A DNA stretch of 64,000 nt from Cohnella ginsengisoli. GTDB lineage: Bacteria; Bacillota; Bacilli; Paenibacillales; Paenibacillaceae. The DNA lies in assembly GCF_029525555.1 (NCBI RefSeq), contig NZ_JAPDHZ010000004.1:496001-560000 (forward strand), read 5' to 3'. A model generated the notes under the pieces. It was not told the origin of the DNA, made no database searches, and saw only the letters and a program-made list of their open reading frames with translations. Within the stretch, counting starts at the first letter, position 1; the number at the start of each line of letters is the position of its first letter. A program made the position numbers and the translations under genes. Of the stretch, positions 8,019-20,058 are shown one piece after another.

Positions 8019-8876
8019 TTAGCCTTGCCGGAATCTCATCCGGAAGGACTTGGGCGTCGTGCCGACCTGCTTGCTGAAGCAGCGGACGAAATAGGGAAAC
8101 GAGCCGAAGCCGGTCTCCTCGGCGATGCGGCCTACCGACTCGTTCGTATCGATGAGCAGCCTTTTGGCCTGTTCGACGCGATAGCGGGTCAAGTATTGGA
8201 GCGGCGTATAGCCGAAGGCTCGCTTCATGCAGAGGGACACGTAGTTGGCGTGGAAATGAAGCGTCTCGGACATCCATTTGTAGTTTAACGTTTCCCTGTA
8301 ATTCCGGCGCAGGAAAGCCGCAGCCTCTTCGGCGATCGTCACGTAAGAATGGCGCTCGGGCATCGTCGCGTCTTCTTGCAGGCGCAGCAGCAGCTCCTGG
8401 AAGACGAGCTGCTGTCGCCATTGCGAAAACGAACCGGTGTCCGCCTGCAAAGCCAACAGCTGCCGCAGCCAGTCGTATGCGGCATCCTGCGACGACAGCG
8501 CCCCGGACCGCGGCAAATAAAACGCGAAGCGGTGGATCTCGTGCAGGACGTCTGCCGGGCGCAACTCGGCGGGAGCGGGCTCCCGTTCCGTCTCGTGCCA
8601 GCTGCCGAGCGTCTGGAAGTGGACCCAGAAGAAATGCGTTTCCTCCCGGCAGGGCGACGTCGACCGATGCGCGCGGTCCGGCCGGAGAAGGGCGAACGAG
8701 CCTGCCGGAATCTCGAGCGGTACCGACTCCTCGGCCATGTAGAGACAGCCGCGCGTCACGATCAGCAGGTCGAATACGCCGATGCCGGCGCGATCGGAAT
8801 GCTGCCCCCCCGCAGGATACGCGTCTTCCCCGCAATAGATGAAATGCGGCAAGGGCGGAGAGATGAATTGGAACAT
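8019..8876 (-). CDS. AraC-family transcriptional regulator (cupin sensor)
   Basis: 285 residues. The N-terminal half looks like an AraC-type cupin (LPHFIYCGEDAYPAG, LEIPAGSFALLRPDRAH, HFFWVHFQTLG). The C-terminal hundred residues hold two helix-turn-helix units (MSETLHFHANYVSLCMKRAFG; VGRIAEETGFGSFPYFVRCFSKQVG) and the terminal PKSFR signature. It is divergent from the GH127 gene at 9072, so it probably controls that gene in response to an arabinose-containing sugar. The gene is intact. Confidence 0.9.
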   Translation of the reverse strand: MFQFISPPLPHFIYCGEDAYPAGGQHSDRAGIGVFDLLIVTRGCLYMAEESVPLEIPAGSFALLRPDRAHRSTSPCREETHFFWVHFQTLGSWHETEREPAPAELRPADVLHEIHRFAFYLPRSGALSSQDAAYDWLRQLLALQADTGSFSQWRQQLVFQELLLRLQEDATMPERHSYVTIAEEAAAFLRRNYRETLNYKWMSETLHFHANYVSLCMKRAFGYTPLQYLTRYRVEQAKRLLIDTNESVGRIAEETGFGSFPYFVRCFSKQVGTTPKSFRMRFRQG

Positions 8877-9071
8877 TCGGCATCCTCCAGTGACGATGAT
8901 ATGAGCCGTTTATTTCGCTTATCTATCAGTATAAAGAAAAGGATCGGGCAAGTCTGCAAGAAGTCGAAATGAGGTTGCGATCGGATAATCATTGTGTGCG
9001 TTCGGCTATCGGCGGGCAGTGGAACCGCGTGCTATATTCGTAGATATTCCGAACACGCGAGGTGCGAGAAG

Positions 9072-10967
<1,896 letters not shown>

Positions 10968-10983
10968 AGCAATCGCAAGGATC

Positions 10984-11052
10984 AGAATCCGAAAATCCTC
11001 CATCAAAAGCCGATTATCGTGAATTGGCGTGGGAGACGACCTGTCGTAAAGT
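10984..11052 (+). promoter_or_regulatory. promoter copy A of a shared carbohydrate regulon
   Basis: -35 TTGGCG (11024-11029), 17-bp spacer, -10 TAAAGT (11047-11052). An AGAATCCGAA block begins exactly 40 bp upstream of the -35. The whole segment aligns base by base with 26262-26330 at roughly three quarters identity. It drives the mutarotase-like gene at 11129. The block upstream of -35 is in the position expected for an AraC-type activator. Confidence 0.7.
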
Positions 11053-11128
11053 GAAATGATAAAGGTCGTCGTATCGCAGTGCGGGTTATGGATTCCGCCG
11101 GCTGCGTGGAATGAGGAGGTTGGCGCCA

Positions 11129-12049
11129 TTGGCAGACGTTCAAATTCGGTCCGCCGTCTATAAAAATCGCGAATCGTTGATCATGGAGACGGGGGAGATC
11201 CGCGTCGAGCTGATCCCGGGGCTTGGCGGGAAGGTCGTCTCCCTGCTGTACAAGCCGACTGGCAAGGAATGGCTCGTACAGTCCGACCTTCAGGCGCTGA
11301 AGCAGCCGGCTTACGGCTCAAACTTCGGAGATGCGGACATGAGCGGCTGGGACGAATGCTTCCCGACGATCGCGCCATGCGCAGCCGAGGCCGGAGGGGC
11401 GCTTATGCTTCCCGATCACGGCGAAGTATGGGCGCTTGCCTGGGACGCCGAAGTAAGCGAAGGCCGAATCGACTGCTCGGTCGGCGGCGTGGCGCTTCCG
11501 TACAGGCTGGGCAGGAGCCTTTATTTCACGTCTCCGGATACGCTTCGGATGGCATATCGCGCCGAAAACTTAGGGGAATCGCCGCTGCAGTTTCTCTGGG
11601 TGCCGCATCCGCAGTTCGCCGTGTCGGAGCCGACGCGCATCGAGCTGCCGCCGTCGGCGCAGGAGATGCTCTGCGTATTCGGCGGCGCTGCCCGGCAGGA
11701 GGGCCGAACGTACGCTTGGGCGGCTGAAGCGGACGTCGACGCTAGCCAGACAGGCGACGGACGCAAGTTCTACGCGCCGGGCAAGGTGTCCGAGGGACGG
11801 TGCGGACTGTTCTGCGAGCGAAGCGGGAACTGGCTGCGGATGGACTTCGACCCGCAGCGGGTTCCCTATATCGGCGTCTGGATCGACGAAGGCATGTTCA
11901 ATCGCCAAAACGCCATCGCGCTTGAGCCGTCGATCGGCTACTACGATTCGCTGGACCGCGCGAGAGCGAACGGTACGGCGCAAACGATCCTGCCCGGACA
12001 AGCTTGCGAGTGGTCGTTGACGGTTTCATTCGGCGGAGGCGCAGCGTGA
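11129..12049 (+). CDS. galactose-mutarotase-like protein (aldose-1-epimerase fold)
   Basis: 306 residues from TTG 11129, chosen because AGGAGG lies 9 bp upstream, whereas an ATG at 11111 lies inside that site. The sequence opens with the mutarotase-like ETGEIRVELIPGLGGKVVSL, has SGWDECFPTI and LPDHGEVWAL (a histidine in the usual substrate pocket), and IALEPSIGYYDSL near the end. Members of this superfamily interconvert sugar anomers or only bind sugars; the specific sugar cannot be read from sequence. It is preceded by promoter copy A, hence probably coregulated with the DUF5107/TPR gene at 26361. Confidence 0.75.
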   Translation: MADVQIRSAVYKNRESLIMETGEIRVELIPGLGGKVVSLLYKPTGKEWLVQSDLQALKQPAYGSNFGDADMSGWDECFPTIAPCAAEAGGALMLPDHGEVWALAWDAEVSEGRIDCSVGGVALPYRLGRSLYFTSPDTLRMAYRAENLGESPLQFLWVPHPQFAVSEPTRIELPPSAQEMLCVFGGAARQEGRTYAWAAEADVDASQTGDGRKFYAPGKVSEGRCGLFCERSGNWLRMDFDPQRVPYIGVWIDEGMFNRQNAIALEPSIGYYDSLDRARANGTAQTILPGQACEWSLTVSFGGGAA

Positions 12050-12076
12050 CCGACGCCGTTTCATACATGCGAACGT

Positions 12077-12127
12077 CAAACGCAAACAGGACGAAGCGGA
12101 CAATCCGCTTCGTCCTGTTTGCGTTTG
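12077..12127. terminator. very strong palindromic terminator
   Basis: Two 24-bp arms (12077-12100 and 12104-12127) are perfectly complementary and separated only by CAA. The arms start with CAAACGCAAACAGGACG. It lies 27 bp after the mutarotase-like gene and 65 bp before the YesN-type regulator, so it insulates the two transcription units. There is no long U-run outside the stem. Confidence 0.7.
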
Positions 12128-12191
12128 CCATTTTACGCGAACCCGCGCATAAAAATAAAAACAAGAGAAAGGATGGGAGGTTTCGCGCGAC

Positions 12192-13838
12192 ATGACGATA
12201 AAACCGATCGGCGTATTGATCGTGGACGACGAATACCCGATCCGCGAGGAGCTGCGCGCGTTCCCGTGGGCAGCGTGCGACGCCGTGCTGATCGGCGAGG
12301 CGGAAAATGGCGAAGAGGCGCTGGCCCTCTGCGAAAAGCACGCGCCGGACATCGTCGTGACCGATATTACGATGCCGATTATGGACGGGTTGACCTTCAT
12401 CCGCGAACTGCGCAAAAACCATCCCGTCACGCAGATTATCCTGCTGACCTGCCATAGCGATTTCGAATATGCGAGGAAAGCGATCGCGCTCGGCGCGTCG
12501 GATTATATCCTGAAGGTATCGCTTGACGAAGAAGAGCTGAAGCGGGCGCTGCAAAAAGCCAGGGAGACGCTGCTGCGCGATCGGGGGCACCTCGGCAGGG
12601 AGATTTTGTCCCGGAGGCTGAAGGCGGCAAGAAGACTGGAGACGCGGTTAAAGGAACATCGCGCCTTGCCCGGCAGAGAGCGCTTGCCCGTACAGGCTGA
12701 CCGTACCGGCCTGTCCGCAAAGTCAGACCTCTCCGGCGAAGATTGGACGCTTTTGGGCTTCCCGGACGAGCACCAGCCCTTGCGATTCGTCCTCCTTCGA
12801 CTGACGGCTCCGGAGGACGAGCTTCGGATCGCGCAAGACGCCACACTGGAGAGTCTGCTCGCGTACGAACGGCGTACGCCGACTTGCAAGGCATGGTTTC
12901 CGATGAGGGACGGCGAATACGCCGTTTGGTTATCGGAAGCCGAAGAGCCGGAGGAGGTTCGGCTGCGCTTGGAGCGACTGCTCGGCGCGCTGCTGGCCGA
13001 GGCAGAGAGCAGGGAAACGCCGTTGATCGAAGAGCAAGCAATCGCGCTGTCCGTGACGGTGGGCGGCTTGGCCCGAAGCCGTGCGGACGTATGGGCGCTT
13101 CTCGAGGCTGCATCCTGGTGGCGGGAGGCGGACTTTTACGACGACGCGCCGTCGCCGCGCATCAAGATGGGCCCGCCTAAGCCGCTTTCCGAACTGGAGC
13201 CCGCGCATCGGCGTCATCTGTCCGGCTTGCTTGGCCAAGCCGGGATGAACGCCGACCGGCTCATGAGGACGATGCAGGGAGACGTCGCGCCGTGGTGCGC
13301 CGAGCGCCGTTTTCGTCCCGCCGCCCTGAAGCGTTGGCTCGCTGCCTGGACCTCCGAGTGGCTGGCGCGTTCGCGACCGGGCCATTCCGATCCGGCTATC
13401 GAGCTCAGCGGCGCTTCGGACTGGGGCGAGCTGGAGTCGCGCTTTGCCGGCCTGGTGCGCTCGGCTCCCGAAGCCGGGCCGCGCCGCGAGATCGTCGAAG
13501 CGCGGAGCTGGATCCAGGCGCATCTTCAGGAACCGCTGTCGCTGCCGATCGTCGCCCAGCGCATCGGCCTCGGGCCGGCATATTTCGGCAGGCTGTTCAA
13601 GGAAGAGACCGGGGAGTCGGTGCATCAGCTCGTGCTTCGGCTTCGAATGGAAAAGGCGCTGAAGCTGCTGCGGGAGACCGACATGAAGGTGTATGAAGTC
13701 GCGGAGGCGGTGGGCATTCCGAACTACCGCTACTTTACGTCCACGTTCCGCAACTGGGCGGGAGCCGCGCCGACCGACGTGAAGCGCCTTGGCTACCAAG
13801 CCGAACGAAGCGGAGACGAGAGGGAGAACCGAACATGA
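12192..13838 (+). CDS. YesN-type response regulator (receiver plus AraC DNA-binding domain)
   Basis: 548 residues. The N-terminal receiver (about 7-125) has LIVDDE, the phospho-Asp in DIVVTDITMPIMDG and LLTCHSDFEYARKAI. A poorly conserved middle section of about 300 residues follows, then a C-terminal AraC HTH pair (LSLPIVAQRIGLGPAYFGRLFKEETG; KVYEVAEAVGIPNYRYFTSTFRNWAG). Its stop overlaps the start of the kinase gene (ATGA). In Paenibacillaceae such pairs control adjacent sugar ABC transporters, here the genes at 15700-19119. Confidence 0.93.
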   Translation: MTIKPIGVLIVDDEYPIREELRAFPWAACDAVLIGEAENGEEALALCEKHAPDIVVTDITMPIMDGLTFIRELRKNHPVTQIILLTCHSDFEYARKAIALGASDYILKVSLDEEELKRALQKARETLLRDRGHLGREILSRRLKAARRLETRLKEHRALPGRERLPVQADRTGLSAKSDLSGEDWTLLGFPDEHQPLRFVLLRLTAPEDELRIAQDATLESLLAYERRTPTCKAWFPMRDGEYAVWLSEAEEPEEVRLRLERLLGALLAEAESRETPLIEEQAIALSVTVGGLARSRADVWALLEAASWWREADFYDDAPSPRIKMGPPKPLSELEPAHRRHLSGLLGQAGMNADRLMRTMQGDVAPWCAERRFRPAALKRWLAAWTSEWLARSRPGHSDPAIELSGASDWGELESRFAGLVRSAPEAGPRREIVEARSWIQAHLQEPLSLPIVAQRIGLGPAYFGRLFKEETGESVHQLVLRLRMEKALKLLRETDMKVYEVAEAVGIPNYRYFTSTFRNWAGAAPTDVKRLGYQAERSGDERENRT

Positions 13839-15582
13839 AGCTCATCAGCCGGCTCGCCCATACGGGGATCGCCACGAAACAGTTTTTTTTATTTGTTTTT
13901 GGTCACGCTGCTTCTCTTTCTGCTGCTGGCGTGGAGCAACCTTAGCGAAGCGGAGGCGCTGCTCAAGGATCAGGTCACGAAGGACGCGGAGCTGCTCGTG
14001 GCGAGGACGAACCAATACATCGACGCGACGCTGGACAACGTCGAGAACATTTTGCTGCTGCTCTCGACGAGACAGGACCTGCTTGAAGACGGCAGCGAGA
14101 CAGAGGTGGTTCACACGTTGCAGAGCTTTGCCGATTACAACAGCTCCGTCGTCAGGACGCTTTACTTCGTGAGGAGCGATGGCACCGTTTTCTCCAATAC
14201 GCAGGTCAATTACGACATTATCGGCAATCCCCACCTGGAAGAGCTGTACGCGCAGGCGCTTGGCAACTATGGCTCGATTCAGGTGAGCGAGCCGTATATT
14301 TCCCCGCTGTCCGGCCGCACGCTCGCCTATATGATGCCGGTCAAAGACCGGAACAACGATGTCCAGGGCGTCATCATCGCCGAGCTGGGCCTGGATCTCC
14401 TCGTATCCCGCATCTCTCCGCTCATCTATCAAGCCTTCACGCTCTTGACCGCGAACGGGAACGTCATTAACCGCATGGAAGCGGGCGAGCGGCTTCTCCC
14501 GGTCGTGCCGGGAACCTATCCGCCGGAGCTGCTCCCCGAATTTACGGCCAAGCTGCCAGGCCTGAAAACCGGAGCGGACACCATGACCGTAAAAGGAGAA
14601 CGGCTCATCGCGGTAAAGTCGGCAAAAAACCGGCTGGGCTGGTCGCTCATCGCGTTTATCCCCGAGGACAGCTTCTACAAGGACTTGCAGCCGCTCTACG
14701 GCAATTATCGCAATGCGACCATGCTCTGGATCGTTATTTTGCTGTTCAGCGCCTATATGCTGTCTCGGACGCTGACGCGGCCAATCCGCGGACTCGTGAA
14801 CAAGATGGATCGGCTGCATGACTTCCAGGTCGTCTCCAAACTGCCCGAAAATCGCCGCGACGAGATCGGAAAGCTCGCGAGCAGCTTCAACGCGATGCTG
14901 GACCGGATCCAGCATCTGCTTCACGAGACGAAACGCGCGGAGGAAAAAAAGAAGGAATACGAGCTGAAGATGCTGCGCAGTCAAATCGCGCCGCACTTTT
15001 TGTACAATACGCTAGCTTGCATCAGCAGCATGGCCAAGCAGCAGAAGATCGAAGATGTCCGTCAGACGATACGGTCGCTGGTCGGCCTGCTCACCTTCAG
15101 CTTCGACAAGCAGGGCGAGTTCGTCGCGCTGGAGGAGGAGATCGAAGGACTCAGGATGTACATGCATATCCAGCAGGTTCGTTACGGCTCGAAGTACAAT
15201 TGCCGGATCGAGATCAGGCCCGAGCTTCTGCAGTTGCGCGTATTGAAGCTGACGCTGCAGCCGCTCGTCGAAAACGCGTTGTTCCACGGTCTTGCGCCGA
15301 AGGGCGGAGGCAGCGTCGTCGTGACGGGATGCGTACATCACGGCAGGCTGCGCTTGTACGTTCGCGACGACGGCGTCGGCATGAGCCGAGGCGACATTCG
15401 GGATGTCTATCGCAAGCAGGCGGCCGAGCCCTCCAGGCACTCCTTTACCGGGATCGGCCTCGCGAACGTCCACGAACGCATTCGCATCCATTTCGGCGAC
15501 CCTTACGGTTTGCGCATCGGGGGGACGAAAGGGCGTAGGCACCGTCGTTCGCGTCGAGCTGCCGCTCTCCCAACCGGTGTAA
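13835..15582 (+). CDS. YesM-type sensor histidine kinase (two one-base frameshifts)
   Basis: ATG 13835 (MKLISRLAHTGIATKQFF) is the start. An extra T in a run of eight (13883-13890) breaks the first membrane helix; an extra G in a run of six (15519-15524) breaks the C-terminus. With one base removed at each the protein is 581 residues and ends GVGTVVRVELPLSQPV at TAA 15580-15582. It has a dCache-like extracellular sensor between two membrane helices, HAMP (LTRPIRGLVNKM), the His_kinase block APHFLYNTL (His about 387), and HATPase boxes (NALFHGL, VRDDGVGMS). It works with the overlapping YesN regulator. Confidence 0.88.
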
Positions 15583-15699
15583 GGTTGGAAAATCGAACAT
15601 TTTTACGGGAATTGCGCATAACGGGGATGGCCGAGTCTGTCATACACTGAATGCAGATAACGCTTACATCCAAGCCGAACTGCCTGAAAGGAGGAAAGT

Positions 15700-16602
15700 A
15701 TGGCTCTCGCCGCCCTGCGCAAATACTGGCCCTTCTATGTCATGTTGTTGCCCGGCGTAATCTTTTATCTCGTCTTCCGGTACTTTCCGATGTACGGCAT
15801 GGTCATCGCGTTCAAGGATTTCTCGATGATGGACGGCATCCTGCGCAGCCCTTGGGCGAATCCCTGGTACAAACATTTCGAAACGTTCTACCAGTCTCCC
15901 TATTTCGGAGAACTGCTGAGGAATACGCTGCTGATCAGCCTATACAAGCTCGTCTGGGGCACGATCCCGCCGATTCTGCTCGCCCTGCTGCTGAACGAGT
16001 GCCGGATCCGCTGGCTGCGCTCCATCGTGCAGACGCTGACCTATATGCCTCACTTTTTGTCCTGGGTGATCATCTTCGGCATCCTGATCGCGCTATTCTC
16101 GCAAAACGGCGGCATCGTGAACCGCTGGATCGTCGAAGCCGGCGGCAGCTCCTATCCGTTCCTGACGTCTACCGATACGTTTCGCAGCGTGCTCGTCGGC
16201 TCGGAGGTGTGGCAAAATCTCGGCTGGGGCGCCATCATCTATCTGGCCGCGATCGCGGGCATCGATCCGACGCTGTACGAAGCGGCGAGGGTGGACGGCG
16301 CGAGCCGGCTTCGGATGATCTGGCATATTACGATCCCCGGCATCCGCAGCGTCATCGTCCTGCTCTTTATTTTAAAGCTCGGGCATCTGCTCGACGCCGG
16401 CTTCGACCAGATTTACATTCTTTACAACATTCAGGTGTACCCGGTCGCCGATATATTGGACACCTGGGTGTACCGCACGGGCTTGCAGCAGCTGAATTTC
16501 AGCCTCGCCTCCGCCGTCGGGCTGTTTAAATCGCTGATCGGCATGGGACTCGTCCTGTTTGCCAACAACGTGGCCAAGAGATGGGGGGAAGGGATATGGT
16601 GA
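15700..16602 (+). CDS. ABC transporter permease, LplB type (oligosaccharide import)
   Basis: 300 residues, six predicted helices, start ATG after GAAAGGAGG. It opens with KYWPFYVMLLPGVIFYLVFRYFPMYG, typical of LplB/PtsB proteins, and carries the cytoplasmic EAA loop EAARVDGAS...IWHITIPGI that contacts the ATPase. No ATPase gene is nearby; such importers usually share a multitask ATPase (MsmX). It is followed by the second permease with overlapping stop and start codons and by the binding protein. Confidence 0.92.
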   Translation: MALAALRKYWPFYVMLLPGVIFYLVFRYFPMYGMVIAFKDFSMMDGILRSPWANPWYKHFETFYQSPYFGELLRNTLLISLYKLVWGTIPPILLALLLNECRIRWLRSIVQTLTYMPHFLSWVIIFGILIALFSQNGGIVNRWIVEAGGSSYPFLTSTDTFRSVLVGSEVWQNLGWGAIIYLAAIAGIDPTLYEAARVDGASRLRMIWHITIPGIRSVIVLLFILKLGHLLDAGFDQIYILYNIQVYPVADILDTWVYRTGLQQLNFSLASAVGLFKSLIGMGLVLFANNVAKRWGEGIW

Positions 16603-17457
16603 AAGGCCTGGAAGACCGGCTGTTCAACGTCCTCGTCTATGCCGTGCTCGTCTTTTGCGCACTCCTGGCCATCTTCCCGATCCTGTACGTCATCTCCGTG
16701 TCGATCACGCCTTTCGGCGAAGTGCTTCGCAACGGCGGGTTTATTCTCATCCCGAGGGACGTCACGTTTTCGGCTTACAAAACGCTGCTGACGCAGTCGA
16801 ATTTGCCGCAGGCGTTCAAAGTCACCGTGCTGATCACCGTCGTCGGCACCGCGGTCAACCTGATCTTGACCGGACTGATGGCCTACCCGCTCAGCCGCAA
16901 AAACCTCCCCCGGACGCCGGATCTTTCTGCTCATGATCGTGTTCACGCTTATTTTCAGCGGCGGTCTCATTCCGACCTACCTGATCGTCAAGTCCGTCGG
17001 GTTAATCGATTCGATCTGGGCGATGATTTTGCCGAACGCGATATGGAGCTTCAACGTCCTGATCATGAAAAGCTTTTTCGAGGGCTTGCCCGAGGAGCTG
17101 TTCGAATCCGCCCGCATCGACGGGGCGAAGGAATTCCGCATCCTGTTTCAAATCGTGACGCCGCTGTCGGTTCCCGTGATCATGACGATCGGTTTATTTT
17201 ATCTCGTCGGCCACTGGAACGAGTTTTTCCAGGCGATCTTCTACGTGACCGACCGGACGCTGTTCCCGCTGCAGGTCATCGTGCGCGAGATCTTGATGCA
17301 GAGCCAGCAGACGCTCGAAAATGCCGACAATATCACGCCTACGCAAACGCTGCAGATGGCCTCCGTCATGATCGCCAGCCTGCCGGTGCTCGTCGTTTAT
17401 CCGTTTATCCAAAAGTACTTCACCAAAGGCATGCTGCTCGGTTCGATCAAAGGGTGA
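16596..17457 (+). CDS. ABC transporter permease, YtcP/AraQ type (one frameshift)
   Basis: The ATG at 16596 overlaps the stop of the first permease. The sequence reads normally (LFNVLVYAVLVFCALLAIFPILYVISVSITP) until MAYPLSRKNLP, where five C at 16907-16911 shift the frame; with four C the protein continues GRRIFLLMIVFTLIFSGGLIPTYL and is 286 residues, the normal family length. The EAA loop is FESARIDGAKEFRILFQIVTP. It pairs with LplB to form the membrane channel. Confidence 0.9.
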
Positions 17458-17468
17458 TCCGGTCCGCG

Positions 17469-17487
17469 TCCGGCAGCGCGCCGGACG
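17469..17487 (+). other. intercistronic stem-loop between permease and binding-protein genes
   Basis: GTCCGGC (17469-17475) pairs with GCCGGAC (17481-17487) without a T-tract. Such stems between permease and binding-protein genes often stabilise the downstream message, which would raise binding protein relative to permeases. This role is inferred. Confidence 0.4.
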
Positions 17488-17529
17488 ATTAGCGGCCGCT
17501 CCAATACAGCGATTTGAAAGGGGTTCGCC

Positions 17530-19119
17530 ATGTCCTCGAAATCGATCAAACGGACTGCGCTTTTGTCGTCATTCGCATTGCTCGGCGCCGTCGTCTCAGG
17601 TTGCGGCAACGGAGGCGACAGCGAGGCCTCCTCGTCGCCTTCGAACTCGTCTTCAAGCTCGTCGTCCGCTTCGAAGCCTGCAAGCACGGAAGCCTCCACG
17701 CCCCAAGCCAGCGCCGATGCCGGCAAAAAGATCAAGCTGGAGGTCATCGAGACCGGCAACAATCTGTCGCCTCCGGACCAAGACATTATCAAGAAGGAAC
17801 TGGACAAAGCGCTTAACGTCGACTTTAACCTGACCGTATACGCCTCCGGAGACGACTACAAAAACCAGTTGAACGTCCGGATGGCTTCCGGCAATTTCCC
17901 GGATTTGTTCGCGCTCGACCGGCAGCAGCTGATCGAATTTTCCAAGCAGGGCCTGCTGCTGGATTTGACGCCGTATATGGACCGGCTGAAGCAGGCGACC
18001 GATTTTATCGGCGAGGAAAACGTCAAGAAGGGGGCGGTCGGAGGGAAAATATTCGCGATCTCCAAAAGCTCGCAAATTCCGTACAATACGTACTTCATCC
18101 GCAAAGATTGGCTCGAAAACCTGAACTTGCAGGTACCGAAAACGATCGAGGATCTGAAAGCCGTCGCAACCGCCTTTACGAATGACGATCCGGACAAAAA
18201 CGGCAAGAAGGATACGTTCGGTCTGACGGGGGCCGAGCTGAACGGGGCGTTCGCGCCTGTATTCGGCGCCTTCGGCGTCGGTTCGCCGGGTTCGATCTAC
18301 GAGAAAGACGGAAAGCTGATGAACGCGCTGTACGACCCGGCTATGAAGGACGCGCTCGCCTTCATCAAGGAGATGATCGCGACGGGCTCCGTCGATCCGG
18401 AGCTGCTCGCCAATACGGCGCTGCAGCATCAGGAGAAGGCGTTCAAAGGGCAGGCCGGCATCGTCTGGATCGACTGGCCGAACATGACGAAGGAAAACAT
18501 GATCGAACAGATCAAGGCGGTCAATCCGAAAGCGGAATGGATTCAAATGGAGCCGCCGGCCGGCCCGGCCGGGAAATTCGACGGATCCTGGGAAATCGGC
18601 AATACGCCCGGACGGTATGCGATCCCGAAGGCGCTCGAGAAGGATCCGGAGAAGCTGCAGCGCGTATTCGATCTGCTGAACTACGTGTCCGATCCGAAAG
18701 GCGGGTCGCTGCTCGTGCAGTTCGGCGTCGAAGGCACGCACTATACGAAGGAAGGCGACAAAATCGTCATGACGGATAAGGCGGGCGAAGTTGGCTATTC
18801 GTGGCTGTACCAGTTCACCGGCCGTCCCGAAATATCTTATTTGCAGACGAAATTCGTGCCGCAGGCCGCATTTATCAAGTTCGCGAACGATCAGCCGCGT
18901 ATTCAAACGCTGAACGGGTTCGTCGATCTGCCGGAAGGCTACGTCGCCTCCGACGCGGACCGGTATATCAAGGAAGAGTTGGCGAAGTTCGCCTACGGGC
19001 AGCGGGACCTGGGCGAGTACGACAAGTTCCTGAAAACGCTCGAAACGACGATGAAGTATAAGCTGTTCATGGATGCGGCCGAGGCGCAGCTCACCGCGCT
19101 CGGCTATGGAAATAAATGA
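17530..19119 (+). CDS. extracellular solute-binding lipoprotein (LplA type)
   Basis: 529 residues. A lipoprotein signal peptide ends in the lipobox VVSGC with Cys25. A serine-rich, low-complexity linker (residues about 31-62) spaces the domain from the membrane. The body is a two-lobed family-1 binding protein: FPDLFALDRQQLIEFSKQGLLLDLTPY, NTYFIRKDWLENLNL, DPDKNGKKDTFGLTG (a calcium-loop-like string seen in LplA proteins). It delivers an oligosaccharide to the two permeases upstream. The ligand is not predictable; nearby GH127 suggests arabinose-rich oligosaccharides. Confidence 0.92.
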   Translation: MSSKSIKRTALLSSFALLGAVVSGCGNGGDSEASSSPSNSSSSSSSASKPASTEASTPQASADAGKKIKLEVIETGNNLSPPDQDIIKKELDKALNVDFNLTVYASGDDYKNQLNVRMASGNFPDLFALDRQQLIEFSKQGLLLDLTPYMDRLKQATDFIGEENVKKGAVGGKIFAISKSSQIPYNTYFIRKDWLENLNLQVPKTIEDLKAVATAFTNDDPDKNGKKDTFGLTGAELNGAFAPVFGAFGVGSPGSIYEKDGKLMNALYDPAMKDALAFIKEMIATGSVDPELLANTALQHQEKAFKGQAGIVWIDWPNMTKENMIEQIKAVNPKAEWIQMEPPAGPAGKFDGSWEIGNTPGRYAIPKALEKDPEKLQRVFDLLNYVSDPKGGSLLVQFGVEGTHYTKEGDKIVMTDKAGEVGYSWLYQFTGRPEISYLQTKFVPQAAFIKFANDQPRIQTLNGFVDLPEGYVASDADRYIKEELAKFAYGQRDLGEYDKFLKTLETTMKYKLFMDAAEAQLTALGYGNK

Positions 19120-19142
19120 ATAAGGGCGGAGGTGCAAGCGAA

Positions 19143-19955
19143 GTGAGCAATGACGACCGCAAGCAGCTGGATATACCGGCGCTGAAAAAGCAGTTCGAGG
19201 AGCAAGGCTATCTGCTGCTGCCCGGCGTATTAAGCGAAGATCGGGTGCGGCGGCTGAACGAGGCGGTCGACGCCGTGCTGGCGGAGGAAGGTGAGAGTCT
19301 GTCCTACAATATTTATAACAGCGTGGAGCGCCATCCGGAATTTCTGTCGTTGATCGACGAGCCGACGATCCTGCCGCTGGTCGTGAACCTGCTCGGCTAC
19401 AACATCCAGCTTCATATCTCGCATCTGACGGTGAGAAAACCGAATCCCGAGCTGAAGCAGACGGCGACGAACAGTTTTATCGATTGGCATCAGGACGGCC
19501 CGCATCCGCAGTTCCCGAAGACGAACGGACTGACCGCGACGTATTATATTAAGGCCTGCTATGTGCTGAGCGATATGTCGGAGCCGAACCGCGGCAATAC
19601 GAAGCTGATCCCGGGCAGTCACAGAAAGCCTTTTAATCCGAACCAAAAGGACGTCAACATCGCACTCGAGGACGAGGTACAGCTGTGCGGCAAGCCGGGA
19701 GACGTGTTTCTTTTCGCGCAAAACGTCTGGCACGCAGGCGCGCCGAACACGTCTTCGTTTACCCGACGCCAGCTGTTCATGGGCTACAGCCCGATCTGGA
19801 TGCGGCCGATCGATTACCATCAAGCTTCCGAGAAGCTGCTGGAAGGCGCGGGCCCGGTCCGGCGGCAGCTGCTCGGCAGCATCAGCGACGACAAGTTCAA
19901 GTATTATGTCCCGCAGGAATCCATGGTGCCGCTCAAGGCGTTGTACCAGGCCTGA
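19143..19955 (+). CDS. phytanoyl-CoA dioxygenase (PhyH) family Fe(II)/2-oxoglutarate oxygenase
   Basis: 270 residues from GTG 19143, with GGAGGTG 8 bp upstream; an ATG at 19116 lacks a site and overlaps the binding-protein stop. The iron-binding HxD is in DWHQDGPH and the distal His in QNVWHAGAPN; the 2-oxoglutarate-binding Arg is probably in SFTRRQLFMGY. Such enzymes hydroxylate small molecules or remove substituents oxidatively. Placement right after a sugar-binding protein suggests a modified sugar or aglycone as substrate. Confidence 0.85.
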   Translation: MSNDDRKQLDIPALKKQFEEQGYLLLPGVLSEDRVRRLNEAVDAVLAEEGESLSYNIYNSVERHPEFLSLIDEPTILPLVVNLLGYNIQLHISHLTVRKPNPELKQTATNSFIDWHQDGPHPQFPKTNGLTATYYIKACYVLSDMSEPNRGNTKLIPGSHRKPFNPNQKDVNIALEDEVQLCGKPGDVFLFAQNVWHAGAPNTSSFTRRQLFMGYSPIWMRPIDYHQASEKLLEGAGPVRRQLLGSISDDKFKYYVPQESMVPLKALYQA

Positions 19956-19977
19956 TTCGCACGCAGTTTAATTCGCG

Positions 19978-20019
19978 GAAAGCACTGCAGACGAATCCCG
20001 TCTACGGTGCTTTCTTTTT
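19978..20019 (+). terminator. terminator of the YesMN/ABC/PhyH unit
   Basis: AAAGCAC...CAGACG pairs with CGTCTA...GTGCTTT, followed by a C and a run of seven T. It starts about 22 bp after the dioxygenase stop. Confidence 0.85.
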
Positions 20020-20058
20020 TTATCGCATAGGCAAGACACTATGGGAGGCGAACGCATC

